DNA from: TMP-86 sp046347195 | Lineage (GTDB): Bacteria; Pseudomonadota; Gammaproteobacteria; Steroidobacterales; Steroidobacteraceae | Assembly (NCBI GenBank): GCA_046347195.1 | Contig: JAXMGQ010000021.1 | Coordinates: forward strand, 1-64,000 | Length of the DNA: 64,000 bases | Reading direction: 5' to 3' | Part shown: one piece after another, positions 45,119 through 54,813 of the stretch | How positions within the stretch are numbered: the stretch's first letter is position 1 | Layout of the letters: each line of letters opens with the position of its first letter | Made by a program: the position numbers and the translations under genes | The notes under the pieces: generated by a model | Told to the model about the DNA's origin: nothing | The model's input: only the letters and a program-made list of their open reading frames with translations | The model's database searches: none

Positions 45119-46438
45119 AGAGTCCGGTCGCTGGTACGTCCTGCTCCTGCTCACGCTGGTCTACGCATTCAACATCGCGGACCGCTATGTCATGTCGACC
45201 CTGATCGAGCCCATCAAGGCCGATCTGCACCTGAGCGACTCTGCCATCGGATTCCTCACCGGCGTTGCGCTGGCGCTGTTCTACGTCACGGCGGGGCTCC
45301 CCCTGGCCGTCATCGCGGACCGCACCAGTCGCCGCAACATGGTGTCGTGGGCACTCGCGATCTGGTCCGTCGTCACGGCCATCTGCGGCCTGGCGCAGAC
45401 ATTCTGGCAACTGTTGATGGCGCGAATCTTCGTCGGCGTCGGCGAAGCGGGCGGCACACCTCCCTCTCATTCGCTGATCTCGGACTACTTCCGCTGGCAG
45501 GACCGGGCACTGGCCCTGACGCTCATGTCGGTGGGAGCATCGTTCGGGTCCATGCTGGGAAGCGGCGCGGGCTATGTCAGCGATGCCTGGGGTTGGCGGT
45601 CGGCATTCTTCATCCTGGGGCTCCCCGGCGTTGCGCTGGCGTTGTTGATCCTCTGGACGGTGCGCGAACCCGTGCGGGGCCGGCTCGATGCGGCGCCGGC
45701 ACCGGTAGATGCCCCGCCGCGCCTGCGGTCGACGCTGGCCTTCGTCGCGCACCAGCGCGCTCTGCTGCATTGTCTCGCCGGCGGCACGCTGTACACGCTC
45801 TGGTCCTGGGGACTGATGTGGTGGACGCCTTCGTTCCTGGTGCGCTCGCATCACATGGCGCTGGGTGATGCAGGGGGTGCGTTGTCCCCGATGCACGGCG
45901 TGGGCGGCACGGCTGTTCTGCTGGCGACCGGCGCGGTGATGGCCCGCCTGTCGAACCAGGATGCGCGCCGGGTGCCGATCTTCTGCCGTCGCGCTGGTGG
46001 TGGGTTCCGTGCCGTCGATCCTGGCCTATACGGTGCACAGCACGTCGATGGCCCTGTCGATGCTGTGGCTGTTCATCCTGGGGCTGTCCCAGGCGCCGCT
46101 TCGGTCCGGTCCTGGGGCTGGTGCAGAACCTGGTGCCGGCCGGCATGCGCGCGCAGGCCGCGTGGGCGATCCTGCTGTTCGTCTCCAACATCGCGAACCT
46201 GGTGATCGCGCCCCAGGCGGTGGGGTGGGCGAGCGACCGGCTGGCCCCCACCCATGGTTCGGAATCCCTGCGCATGGCGATGCTGCCGCTGACGCTGGTG
46301 GGCTTCTGGGCCGCGGTACACTTCGGCGTTGCGCCGTTCACCTGCCCGCGGGTCTCGCGCTCATCGGCAACGAACGCGCCCGGTTTCGCCTGGCGCCGGA
46401 GCGGGCTGAGGGATTCGAAGGGCTCCTTGACCCATTGA
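45105..46438 (+). pseudogene. MFS transporter broken by at least two frameshifts
   Basis: Starts well: LLLLTLVYAFNIADRYVMST, then the loop DRTSRRNMVSW and VGVGEAGGTPPSHSLISDYF, all typical of the spinster/hexuronate-type MFS group. Frame is lost near 45985; the continuation VALVVGSVPSILAYTVHSTS lies one frame over. A second shift near 46100 leads to LVQNLVPAGMRAQAAWAILL. The far C-terminus is unclear and may hold a third indel. The ATG at 45105 overlaps the AraC stop, so this is the last gene of the hydrolase unit and was probably its uptake carrier. Real decay and sequence error are both possible. Confidence 0.8.
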
Positions 46439-46536
46439 ATAGCCGCGCAATCCTGCGCTTCATGCCGTTTGTTTCCTACACCCACCCCGAGCCTGGAGTA
46501 AGATCCAAGCATGTCCCTCAAGAAATCAACCACCTG

Positions 46537-47303
46537 CTATGGCGACGCAGCGCAAGGCCGGCCTGCGCATTTCAGCCGCATCCTCCTCGGCGGTCGAGGG
46601 AATTCATGCGCCGTTCGCCAAGGGCAAGAACTCCGAAAACTCCTTCGAGCGTCAGAGAGTTCGTCGCGCAATGGAAGCAACGCGCTTCCGCGAAAGCTGG
46701 ATGACTGCTCAAATGCAGACGTCAGCGGCCCGTAGTCGCGGTCCATGGCGCATGGAGCGCTGCAATATACGGCCGCTTTCCCTTCCACTAAGTCCACTGA
46801 AATCCAATGGCGGCAACCCCGCCTGTAACGCCATCAGCAGCGCAAGCAACCGGGCTACCCGGCCGTTTCCATCTCTGAATGGATGAATCAGCACCACCCG
46901 GCATGTACCTCGGCGAGCGATCGCGCGATGTCGGCATCGGCAGCGCCACGACATGGAGTATTTGACCTGAGTTACCCACGGTTCAATTCAGACATCAGCA
47001 TCGGAATCCGCGGTGCATGCGCAAACTGAAAACCGCCTTTGCCAATGTTCACGCTGCGATAATTTCCAGCCCACAGGTAAACCGGACCCAACCAAGACAC
47101 AGTCTACGAATGTCGGCCGCGGTGAATCGGTGGTCGGCTCCGTATAGCCGAATCGCGGTTTCCTGAGCAAGCTCGAGCGCCTCAGACTCCGCACGATTCA
47201 TGTCTCGTACACGGACGATTCCCAGTTCGTTTCGCAGAACGCGGCCGTGCGAACCCGGCTCGTGTTCCGCCTCGACACCAGAAGCTTTGTATCTACGAGT
47301 CAT
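46537..47303 (-). pseudogene. Fic-domain protein remnant
   Basis: Minus-strand pieces in three frames together give a Fic (AMP-transferase) protein. From the ATG at 47303: MTRRYKASGVEAEHEPGSHG and RVLRNELGI. After a frameshift near 47085: LGPVYLWAGNYRSVNIGKGG and FQFAHAPRIPMLMSEL, ended by TAA. Further on: IHPFRDGNGRVARLLALLMA, which holds the HPFxxGNGR catalytic motif, then in another frame AMDRDYGPLTSAFE. The order and spacing match the Fic group often found as toxins or mobile-element cargo. It is not translatable as one protein as given. Confidence 0.75.
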
Positions 47304-47515
47304 CTGAACTGCTGACGCAATTGGACAAACACGGGCTCCGGCACGTCGCGCGGCAAGGCTCAGCGCTCCTACCACGACTGCGGCGATCGATGGTTTTCGT
47401 TGCAACTCCGGTCATTACGCCTCACGCCCCACATGTGCGCCGCGCGCGCTTAGTCCGTCTCTCGGCACTCTAACCTCCTGCGCGACAAATGACGTTGCGA
47501 CTCGGGAATTCGCAG

Positions 47516-47523
47516 TCATTTCT
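47516..47523. repeat. Left copy of IS target-site duplication
   Basis: TCATTTCT immediately outside the left inverted repeat; identical to 48951-48958. Eight bases is the usual duplication length of ISL3-family elements. Confidence 0.9.
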
Positions 47524-47550
47524 GGCTCTGTTGAATTTCGAGTGGGTTAC
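47524..47550 (+). repeat. IS left terminal inverted repeat
   Basis: Begins GGCTCTGTTGAATTTCGAGT and pairs with 48924-48950 at 21 of 27 positions. It runs into the transposase stop codon at 47547. Confidence 0.85.
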
Positions 47551-48779
47551 GCGACGTAGGGATTGAGCTTGGAGAAGTCGAGCTTGCCAGCGACAAGGAA
47601 GATCACCATGCGGATGGTGCGGAAGGTCCCATACCCGCGCGCCTTGCGTTTGGCGGCCTGGAACAGGCCGTTGATGGCTTCCAAGAAGCCGTTCGTTTGC
47701 CGTTTCGACCCAGGCGAGGACCCTCGAAGTGCTTGCGGATCATGACGGCCACTGCCTTCATCGGCTCGACCTTCGAGCGCATCACGTTCGTACACCACTG
47801 CTTGAGCAGCGCGCGCACGATGTTGGGCTGCTTGCGGCTCATGATCTCGCGCAGCTGCTCGCGGTACTGCCAGGCATCGGCGGTGCGGCTGCTGGTCATG
47901 TTCGCCAGCAGGGCATCGACCCTCGGCGCTGCGGCCGCCCCAACCGACTGCGGTCCTTCAGCAGCGTCCAACGCGCAACCCTTGAGGCTCGGGTCGAGCT
48001 TCTGCTCGGCGCGGCGCATGGCGTCGATCGCGGCCGAGGCGTGAGCGATCACGTGGAACTTGTCGAAGGTGATCTGTGCGTTGGGAAAGTTTGCCTCGAC
48101 GCCTTGATGAACGCCGGGACATGTCGATGCCATGGCGGCAATCTGGGTGGGCTTGCCAGCATGGGCGCGCAGGTTCGCGGCGAAGGCCTGCACGGTCTCG
48201 GCTTCGCGGCCCTCGGCCACGAACAGCACTCGGCGCCGCTCGGGGTCCGGGTCGGCATCGGCAAAGAGCGTCACGTAGTCGTGTCCCTTGGCGCGCGAGG
48301 CTTCATCGATCGCCAGGCGCCGCACCTCACGGAGATCGGCCGCACCAACCGCCGCATCGAGAAGCGATGGCACACGGCCATGATCCGATGAACCGACTCC
48401 CCGGTGATGCGCGACACCCGTGAAGGACATCTCCCGGCTCAACAGCAGCACGAAGGCCTCAAAGAGCAGCGAGAAGCCCGACAGCTTGCCCGCCCACGGC
48501 GGGCTCACCTGAACAACCTTCCCGTCGGGCAGCTTCACTCGCGGTACCCGCACCGAAAGCTCGCATTCGTGCTGGAAGAAGTTCAGGTGCCGGTAGGTCT
48601 TGGTCACGGTGTCGTGCACCGGGTGCTGCCCGTCCGCGCCAGCGACCCCAAAGCGGCTGCCAACCTCGAAATCCACGCGCAAAATGTTCAGCTTCTTCTG
48701 GCTCGGCTCGAAGCTCATCCCGGCGATGAACCAGGGAGCTGATGCCCAGGGCAGACTCGAATATCTTCTCGGTGACCAT
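47547..48779 (-). pseudogene. ISL3-family transposase with several frameshifts
   Basis: Minus strand from the ATG at 48779: MVTEKIFESALGISS, then in the next frame WFIAGMSFEPSQKKLNILRV. The zinc-binding and DNA-binding N-terminus and the DDE catalytic core follow, including LAIDEASRAKGHDYVTLFAD and FDKFHVIAHASAAIDAMRRA, both hallmark ISL3 blocks. The C-terminus is QTNGFLEAINGLFQAAKRKA ending KLNPYVA. Frame breaks lie near 48740, 48390, 47960 and 47715. Because the element's ends and target duplication are intact, these breaks may be sequence errors rather than age. Confidence 0.85.
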
Positions 48780-48923
48780 CTCGACCCTTCCACTTCGATC
48801 TTCAGGAGCCTGCGCCCCAACCAGCCACGGACTGCTTCGCCTGCGGCGCCAGACCGCGCTTCGCCTTTGCCGATGAAAGTAGATCGAAGAGCAAAGATCA
48901 AGATCTACCCCGAAGAAAGCCCG

Positions 48924-48950
48924 GTTACCCACTCAGATTTCAATAGAGGC
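48924..48950 (-). repeat. IS right terminal inverted repeat
   Basis: Read on the minus strand it begins GCCTCTATTGAAATCTGAGT and pairs with 47524-47550. Confidence 0.85.
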
Positions 48951-48958
48951 TCATTTCT
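48951..48958. repeat. Right copy of IS target-site duplication
   Basis: TCATTTCT immediately outside the right inverted repeat, identical to 47516-47523. On the minus strand it contains the TGA stop of the adjacent small gene. Confidence 0.9.
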
Positions 48959-49252
48959 CATTCGTGTCATGATAGAATGTAAAGCCTCCATTGCGGCTCT
49001 GCCTGGCCCGCCACCACCCGATTTCCCTCAACTGCATCGATCTCAAGTCGCGCATTGCACCGTGAGCCGCCAACGCGTGTCCGTCGCGCAGCCACTCATC
49101 GTTGATTAGGCGTTTGGCGAGTTCCACTGCTTCCTCGGCACACGCGGATTTAACAACGCGTCCGGCCCAGAAGCCCTCACAAGGTTGTTCCCCGTCAGCA
49201 AAGACGTGGTTTATGCGCCGGTCCCGTGAAACATGACTCTAAACCACGGCAT
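48951..49252 (-). pseudogene. Small unidentified gene, one frameshift, ends at the IS junction
   Basis: Minus-strand reading from ATG 49252 gives MPWFRVMFHGTG, a one-base frame break near 49217, then RINHVFADGEQPCEGFWAGR, VVKSACAEEAVELAKRLIND, EWLRDGHALAAHGAMRDL and a tail ending FTFYHDTNEK before TGA at 48953-48951. The roughly 100-residue product has protein-like composition and ends exactly in the IS target duplication, so the insertion kept the stop codon. I recognise no family. The gene may be functional if the single indel is a sequence error. Confidence 0.55.
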
Positions 49253-49755
49253 AGATAAGCAATCAACTAGAAAGTGACGTCTGCCCGCGGCCGGTCCTAT
49301 CAAAAGAGCTGTGGTATCACAGCCAATCGCGGGGTCCTGTGGCGGCTTGATCTTGATATCACCAAATGCGTCCGCGCAATATTGAGTAGCACGGTCCACG
49401 CCAGGTTGTCGTGCCGCCGTCGGCGAGTGCAGCCAATTCCGTCGCATTGTGCAATGGTTTGTCGTTTAAGGCGAGGTTGAAGTCCTCGCGGGCCGATTCC
49501 AGGCAGCGCTCCACTGCAACAGGCAGCTTGCCTCTCCCATGTGATAGGTCGAACCCGAACAGATCCGCGATTCCCACCTGTGTTTCGGGTGCAGCCGTTC
49601 CTACTGAGGAGAAACGCAGTGCTTTCTGAACACGCAGATACCGCCGTTGCAATCGCTACCCCAGAAATCAGACAAAGGTTGCGCGCTCGAAGACGCCGCA
49701 TCACCGTTGCAGAGAAGTGTCGAACAATCATTTTGACTTTGCTGGACGCCAGTGA
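49253..49755 (-). pseudogene. Unidentified frameshifted coding remnant
   Basis: Minus-strand fragments in three frames look coding: VRHFSATVMRRLRARNLCLI, then QKALRFSSVGTAAPETQVGI with DLFGFDLSHGRGKLPVAVER and LNDKPLHNATELAALADGG, then GVDRATQYCADAFGDIKIKP with PQDPAIGCDTTALLIGPA. Frame changes fall near 49650 and 49400. I recognise no family and assign no function. It may belong with the small gene immediately downstream at 48951-49252, since the third fragment stays open into that gene's first codons. The stretch 49756-49891 shows nothing I can support. Confidence 0.4.
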
Positions 49756-49891
49756 ACTTGGCTGCGCATCATAAGGGGTAATTTGCCGGCCTGGAATGAG
49801 CGATTGCGTGCAGATTGCGGGCCGATTCCCTACGCAGCGCCGGCCCACCCTTCAACAATGGGTGCTGGTCCATTCACATCGGTCGTCAGAT

Positions 49892-52318
49892 ATGAAATCC
49901 CCTGTTCGGGTCGCCGTCATCGGCGGCGGGGTTGTCGGCTGCAGCGTGCTGTATCACCTGACCAGGCGAGGGTGGGGCGATGTGATGTTGCTGGAGCGGA
50001 CCGGAACTGACGGCGGGTCGACCTGGCATGCGGCCGGCGGCATGCATTCGCTGAATGGCGATGCCAACGTCGCCGCCCTGCAGGACTACACGATTCGCCT
50101 GTACCGAGATCGAACGCCTGTCCGGCGTTTCCTGCGGCATCCATGCCACGGGATGCCTGTACCTTGCGGTGACGGATCGGGAGGTCGAGTTCTTCCACGC
50201 GGAGCGTACCAAGGCGAAGTTGCTGAAGCTCGATCTCGATTTCATCAGCCTCGAGGAGGCGCGCCGCCTGAACCCGCTCATCGAGACCCAGGACTATCGG
50301 GCGGCGATGTTCGACCCCAACGATGGCCACGTCGATCCCAGCGGCGTGACGCAGGCCTACGCCAAGGCGGCGCGAGATGCGGGCGCGGAAATCGTGCGTC
50401 ATGCGCCGGTGATCTCGATACAGGCATTGCCGGGAGGCGAGTGGTTGCTGGACGATGCCCAAAGGCGAGGTTCGGGCCCAGTATGCGGTGAACGCCGCGG
50501 CCTGTGGGCGGCACGCGAGGTGGGGCAACTGCTGGGAGCGCAACTGCCCATCGTGCCGATGGCCACCAATACATCGTCACCCAGGACATTCCGGAACTGG
50601 CGTCGCTGGGACGGGGAAATCCCGGCCGCCGTCGATTTCGATGGCGCGGCCTACCTGCGCCAGGAGCGGCTGGGCGTGGTCCTGGGCACCCCAGAGCAGG
50701 ACTGTCGGCACTGGGCCGTCGACGGAACGCCCGCGGACTTCGGCGTGGAATTGCTGCCCGAGGACCTGGAGCGCATCAGCGGCCCGTTGCAGGTGGTGAC
50801 CAATCGACTGCTGGCGCTGGGCCGCGCGGGTATCAAGCGCGTGGTGAACAGGCGGCATGGTGTTCTCGCCCGATGGCAAATCCCCTCATCGGCCCGCTGC
50901 TGGAGGAAAGCCCACCGCTTTCATGGCGGCGGGATGCATGGCCGGGTTCCTGCAAGGCGGCGGCGTGGGACTGGCCGTGGCCAACTGGATCGTCGATGGA
51001 GAACCTGGCATGGACGTGCATGCCATGGACCTGGCCCGGTTCGACCCTTTGCGACCACACCGTACGTGCCGCCAGGACCCGCGAGAACTATCAGCGACGC
51101 TTCATCCTGCCCTGTCCCAACGAGGAGCCGCAGGCAGCGCGTCCGTCGCGCACCTCACCGATCCATGAACGCCTGGCGCGTGCCGGTGCGGTGTTCTCGG
51201 TGCCGGCGCCGGATGGGAAGTGCCGCTGTGGTTTGCGCCGAATCCAGGGTCCGCCGCCGAGGCGCCGACCTTCAGGCGCACGGCCGCCTTCGAAGCTGTT
51301 GCGGCCGAGTGTCGCGCCGTCCGCGAGAACGTCGGCATCTGGGACATCTCGAGCTATTGCAAGCTCGAAGTCACAGGGCCAGAGGCCGGGCGCTGGCTCG
51401 AGGGATCATCGCCAATCGCGTGCCGACATGTCGGCTCGCCTGGTGCTGGCGCCCATGCTCGACGGTTGCTGGCAGGATCCTGGGCGATGTCACCCTTGCT
51501 CAAGGCTGCCCCCGATCGCTTCCTGATGTTCGGTTCCCGGCGGCGGAAGAGGTGTACCTGCGCTGGTTGGACAGCCATCTCCACAATGCCGAGGTGTCGA
51601 TCAGGTCGGTGACTTCCGCGCTCGGAGGCGTTGCCATCACCGGTCCCCGGTCCCGGGAATTGTTGGCGCAGGTCAGTTCAGTGGACGTGTCCAATGCCGC
51701 CCACCTGTTCCTGCGCGCCCGGGATATGACGGTGGGGCTCGCACCCTGCACGGTGTTGCGTGTCTCCTTCACCGGAGAACTCGACACGAGATCTACACGC
51801 CGCCCGAGTATCTGCCGGCGGTCCATGACCACCTCATGCAGGCTGGCCGTTCACGAGGTATCCGCCACTTCGGTGTCCGCGCCCTCAACGCGCTGCGGCT
51901 GGAGAAGGGCAAGTGGGTTGGGGCAGGGAATACACGCAGGATTACGGCCCGGCGGAGGCCGGGTGGTCGCGCGCTGGGTTCGCGTCGACAAAGGCGCCTA
52001 CATCGGATCGACGCCGCCGCGCGGGCATTGTCGGGGAACGCCCGCTCGTCGGCTGCAATTGCCGCGCATCGACTCACATGATCCGGATCCCGTGGGTGGC
52101 GAGCCTGTGCTGTTCGAGGGCCGTCCCATCGCGCGCCTCACTCTCCGCCAAGGCTCTTCGGCCATACGGTGGGCTGCGCGCTGGGTCTTGGGTTTACCTG
52201 CCTTCGAGTCTGGACCGGGATGCGGCGCTCGAAGTGCAGGCTCTTCCCACCACTATCCGGCACGCGTGCTGGCAGAACCTCGCCGCACGATCCGCACGGC
52301 GCGCGCATGCGCGGGTGA
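49892..52318 (+). pseudogene. Dimethylglycine/sarcosine dehydrogenase-like FAD + GcvT fusion, heavily frameshifted
   Basis: It starts cleanly with an FAD-binding Rossmann motif, VAVIGGGVVGCSVLYHLTRR, and STWHAAGGMHSLNGDANVAA, the DMGDH-type flavin region. Subsequent pieces in changing frames give FDPNDGHVDPSGVTQAYAKA, then GVVLGTPEQDCRHWAVDGTP, then GcvT-type parts: RENVGIWDISSYCKLEVTGP, GVAITGPRSRELLAQVSSVD and RYPARVLAEP-like HYPARVLAEP, ending DPHGARMRG at TGA 52316-52318. At least eight frame changes occur in 2.4 kb. The intact enzyme would demethylate an N-methyl amino acid such as dimethylglycine. It ends 47 bases from the likely end of the convergent TonB receptor. Confidence 0.8.
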
Positions 52319-54621
52319 TGCTCGATCGACTCCCCGGCGGCCGTGGCCCCGCCGTTTCGCGGCCTCAGAAGCTGCGCTTCAACCGCAACCTCGACGCGGG
52401 GCCGGCCGATGAAGATCTGATCGCCGGGTTGATTGGGAAAGGTATTCGCGCTGATGCTCGACACCTGGTCGTTGTCGGTCAGGTTGGTGCCGAACAGCCC
52501 TACCTCCCAGGGTCCCTGCAGGTAGTTCAAGGACGCGTTGACGACGCCGCTGGAGGGAATGGTCCGGTAGTTGGGCCCGGTGGGATTGAACTCGGTGCCC
52601 ATGGCGCCACGGTAGGAATAATCGGCGCCGAAGGCGAGCTTTCCGCTGCCCAGTTCCCACGTGTAGTCGGCCGAGACGGCGGCGGACCACTTGGGGAAGA
52701 ACGGCACCTTGTCGCCGTCCCGCGCATCGATGGTGGCGATGCCACCGACGCTTTCCGAGTTGGTGTAGGTGGCATTCAGTCCCACCACCAGCGCCGAACT
52801 GACCTTGAAACGGCTTTCCATTTCGACGCCGGTGCTGCGCACCTTGCCGCCGTTCTCGGTGAACGGATAGCCGCAATCCAGTGGGTGCACCGTCTGCGCG
52901 TTCGTCCAGTTGATCAGGAAGGCCGTGCTGTTGAGCGTCATGCGACGATCGGCGAACGTGCCCTTCTCACCGAGGGAGTAGCTCCACACCTTGTCGGGTC
53001 CGAAGGTCAGCGGCGCACTGGTCAGGCCGTCCTTTGCCAGGGAGGCCGCGCAGAAACTGTCGGGCACCGGGTAGTTCACTCCGCCGTAGCGGAACCCGCG
53101 CGCGGCTTCCGCGAACAACATCAGGTTCTCGTTCGGCTTGTACGTCAGGACCAGCTTCGGGTTGGTGCCGGTCGCCTTCTCCTCGGCAGCCAGTGCGACG
53201 GGCAGGCCGAACGCATCGGTTCCCGCGATACCGCCCTGGAAGTACGTGGCCGGACCCTTGAAATTGAAATAGCGCAGCCCCGCGGTCAGCTCGAACTTGT
53301 CGCTCAACGGGTAGGTCGCTTCACCGAACAGCGCCCACTGCTTGTCCTCTACGCGAATATCCCCGTAATAGACTTCGTCCGGCAACGGTGCGTAAAGATC
53401 CAGCGAGCTGATGCCAACGAGCTGATCCAGGCCAACGCCGATGGAATTCTGCACGTAGTGTCGCTTGTCCCGGCCATAGTAAGCGCCCACCTGCCAATGA
53501 AGCTTGCCTGGCTTTCCCACCACGCGGATCTCCTGGGTGAAGTTCCCGATCGTGTTGAGCTGGGAGCTGGGCGATATCATCGGAAGGCCGAAAATCGCTT
53601 CGTTCAGGAAGTCGAACGACAGTTGCAGGTTGAATTTCCGGTCGACGTACGAGGTCGAGGACACGAGGTCGAACGCCCCGCCGTCGTATCCCAGTGTCAG
53701 GTTGAAGATCTTCAGCTTGTCGTTCATGCCCACCGGGGTCAGGCTCGTGGTCCGGTCCACGAGGTCCCGGTAGATGCCATTGCTGCCATCGCTGTCCAGC
53801 TTCTGATAGGTCACGCTGGCATCCAGCGTCAATGCGCTCGTGGGCATCCAGCGCAGCGCCGCATTGGCCTGCGTGGTGGTGAGCTTGTTCGCATCCTTCG
53901 TGCCCGTGCCGATGTTGTCGATGTAGCCGTCCTGGGATTCGCGATAGACGCCGGCGCGCAGCGCCAGCTGGTCGCTGATCAGCGGCAGGTTGGCCGCCAG
54001 CTTCGCGTTCCAGTTGGTGCCGCCGCCTTGGGTCGAGGAGAGCGCCGCGTCCACGTCTCCGAAGAACTGCTTGGGATCCGGCTTCCGGGTGATGTAGCGA
54101 ATCGTGCCGGCCATGGACCCGGCGCCATACAGGGTGCCTTGGGGTCCGCGGATGACCTCGACCCGCTCCATCTCCACGACCCGCAGGTCGGGGTTCGACA
54201 TGTTGAGACCGATCGGGATCTCATCGAGGTACAAGGCCACCAGCGAGCGGTCCTGCAGATCGGTGATGTTGATGTCACGACTGACGAGGCCGCGCATGGT
54301 GATCCGGTTGACCCCCGCATCCTCTGCGTTCATCACCACGCCGGGGACGGTTCGCAGGAAGTCACCCATGCCGGAAAGGCCCTTGGCGGACAGTTCGTCT
54401 GGAACGAGCGCCGAGATGGACATCGGGATGTCCTGCAGGCTCTGCGCACCGGCGCGGCTGGCGGTGACGACCACGGGCGCAAGATCATCGGCCTGATCAC
54501 TGCTGCCGGAGGCGCCCAAGGCCGGGACGGCCAGTGCCATGCCGCCAGCCAGAAGCATCGCGCCGGCGCGTCCGTGTGCCTGAACGGTGTGGTCATACCA
54601 GGATCTGGATCGCTTCGACAT
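52138..54621 (-). CDS. TonB-dependent outer-membrane receptor (probable run-on C-terminus)
   Basis: An 827-codon frame. The signal peptide (GAMLLAGGMALAVPALGASG) precedes a TonB box LAPVVVTASR near residue 47, then the plug with EVIRGPQGTLYGAGSMAGTI and a full barrel reaching DQIFIGRPRVEVAV. Beyond that the sequence becomes non-barrel (EAQLLRPRNGGATAAGESIE and on to 52138). One base of frame change near 52385 would instead give LKRSF and a stop at 52365, the normal aromatic barrel end; this would also remove overlap with the convergent gene. The true end is therefore probably 52365. GAGGGGA lies upstream of the ATG. Confidence 0.9.
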   Translation of the reverse strand: MSKRSRSWYDHTVQAHGRAGAMLLAGGMALAVPALGASGSSDQADDLAPVVVTASRAGAQSLQDIPMSISALVPDELSAKGLSGMGDFLRTVPGVVMNAEDAGVNRITMRGLVSRDINITDLQDRSLVALYLDEIPIGLNMSNPDLRVVEMERVEVIRGPQGTLYGAGSMAGTIRYITRKPDPKQFFGDVDAALSSTQGGGTNWNAKLAANLPLISDQLALRAGVYRESQDGYIDNIGTGTKDANKLTTTQANAALRWMPTSALTLDASVTYQKLDSDGSNGIYRDLVDRTTSLTPVGMNDKLKIFNLTLGYDGGAFDLVSSTSYVDRKFNLQLSFDFLNEAIFGLPMISPSSQLNTIGNFTQEIRVVGKPGKLHWQVGAYYGRDKRHYVQNSIGVGLDQLVGISSLDLYAPLPDEVYYGDIRVEDKQWALFGEATYPLSDKFELTAGLRYFNFKGPATYFQGGIAGTDAFGLPVALAAEEKATGTNPKLVLTYKPNENLMLFAEAARGFRYGGVNYPVPDSFCAASLAKDGLTSAPLTFGPDKVWSYSLGEKGTFADRRMTLNSTAFLINWTNAQTVHPLDCGYPFTENGGKVRSTGVEMESRFKVSSALVVGLNATYTNSESVGGIATIDARDGDKVPFFPKWSAAVSADYTWELGSGKLAFGADYSYRGAMGTEFNPTGPNYRTIPSSGVVNASLNYLQGPWEVGLFGTNLTDNDQVSSISANTFPNQPGDQIFIGRPRVEVAVEAQLLRPRNGGATAAGESIEHHPRMRAPCGSCGEVLPARVPDSGGKSLHFERRIPVQTRRQVNPRPSAQPTVWPKSLGGE

Positions 54622-54813
54622 GATGATCGCTTCCCCTCGTCTGGCGGACGGACTCGAAGGTCCGCAGCTTTATGCCTCCATTGAACCATATAGCGGGTGC
54701 CGGGCGGCCGGTTAGTGCGAACGACCACTGCTTGAGGATTTCAGGCCGATCGATGCGCAACTGCCTGGAAATGCAGTAGGTTGCCGGTAGTGGATCGGGT
54801 GCGGGAGGAGATC

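Larger units (their letters stand above)
47524..48950. mobile_element. ISL3-family insertion sequence, 1427 bp
   Basis: The element is bounded by imperfect inverted repeats of 27 bases: left GGCTCTGTTGAATTTCGAGT... at 47524-47550 and right, read inward, GCCTCTATTGAAATCTGAGT... at 48924-48950; 21 of 27 positions match. It is flanked by exact 8-bp direct repeats TCATTTCT. Inside, one minus-strand transposase of the ISL3 type fills almost all the space. Perfect flanking repeats point to a single, fairly recent insertion. The right duplication supplies the stop codon of the gene at 48951-49252. Confidence 0.9.

Noticed and set aside
46539..46886. Plus-strand ORF starting MATQRKAGLRISAASSSAVE as a separate antitoxin gene
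   Set aside because: It runs antisense through the Fic core and only the first 30 residues look protein-like; not enough to call a gene.
51913..54684. 923-codon plus-strand open frame
   Set aside because: Antisense to the TonB receptor; composition is that of a reversed high-GC gene and no family is visible.
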